Of a DNA stretch of 64,000 nucleotides, positions 63,707 to 64,000 are shown one piece after another. A program made the translations under genes and the position numbers. The notes beneath the pieces are model-generated. The model was not told where the DNA came from, made no database searches, and worked only from the letters and a program-made list of their open reading frames with translations. The DNA lies in contig OX463832.1 in the NCBI GenBank assembly GCA_949825045.1, forward strand, positions 17,912,552-17,976,551. Reading direction: 5' to 3'. The DNA is from Argyresthia goedartella. Its lineage: Eukaryota > Arthropoda > Insecta > Lepidoptera > Argyresthiidae. Every line of letters starts with the position of its first letter. Within the stretch, counting starts at the first letter, position 1.

Positions 63707-64000
63707 TGGTTAAGCGTTCACAAACTAAATAAATAAGAATCAAAAAACACTCTAAGAATGCAGCACAAGACTGCCTAGAAAGGACTTCCTAGGAAGTGGG
63801 ATGCGCATCGCATTATCTATTCTATTTTGGAAAAAAAACAATTTTTGCATGAAAAATTGATACAATTTATTAATTTAGTTGTAGCATATTATAATAAATT
63901 CAATGAGAGTCTAGAATTTGATTTTATTAAAGGACAGTTGAAATGTAGTGTGGGCAGATTTATGTTACTTAGGTTAGGAATTGAGTTGAAGCAGTCGCAA
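63707..64000. other. Unassigned end of window
   Basis: AT-rich, no gene recognised; probably intron of the zinc-finger gene. A short palindrome CTTCCTAGGAAG occurs near 63786. Confidence 0.35.

Overview
The window looks like gene-poor, transposon-saturated DNA from an insect, most likely a moth or butterfly. The evidence is a mag-type Ty3/Gypsy element with 73-bp LTRs, a tRNA-derived SINE of the kind common in Lepidoptera, BEL/Pao and Jockey-type elements, Tc1/mariner elements, a Polinton (Maverick, adintovirus-like) and an AT-rich background. Species assignment and heterochromatic or W-linked location are inference. The only gene that looks cellular and intact is a C2H2 zinc-finger exon at 62613-63505.

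Layout. Bases 1-33030 are one decayed Polinton: a fibre-like ORF and the integrase at the left, then (+) phospholipase-A2-like protein, adenain-like protease, minor capsid, a small basic ORF, major capsid and a Cys-rich ORF, then (-) a small ORF and the protein-primed DNA polymerase B. The integrase is split twice: by a mag-like element (534-5709, TSD GCAAG) and by a BEL/Pao element (6189-23108, TSD AATAT). The BEL/Pao element is itself split by a Ty3/Gypsy element with 2.2-kb LTRs (8087-17614, TSD CCGG). A mariner-type remnant (28233-29014) and a 310-bp antisense piece of a phospholipase gene (inside polymerase B) add further layers. No packaging ATPase was seen.

Bases 33036-34507 are a 5'-truncated Jockey-type LINE, and 34698-36259 a Tc1-like transposon. 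36310-43644 is a non-autonomous LTR element whose left LTR is split by a second Ty3/Gypsy element (36377-42028, TSD CGCG). 44859-49270 is an LTR element whose two LTRs face each other in opposite orientation around a gag gene. 50870-51335 holds a MITE with 132-bp tandem repeats. 52340-57370 is a second BEL/Pao relic cut by two LINEs, one carrying a Tc1/mariner-type MITE. 57412-59714 and 61220-62254 are two unusual non-LTR retrotransposon pieces with endonuclease-like C termini. 59719-60194 is a gag relic, 60495-60765 the SINE and 63591-63706 a small MITE.

The genes do not form a working cellular pathway; they are parasitic cassettes at different stages of decay. The three Ty3/Gypsy elements with gag and pol join them in different ways: the same frame across a stop (mag-like: TAA; nested element: TAG), and a correctly phased U UUU UUA slippery heptamer for a -1 shift. 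Many breaks are single-base indels in homopolymers, so some may be sequencing errors rather than real mutations.
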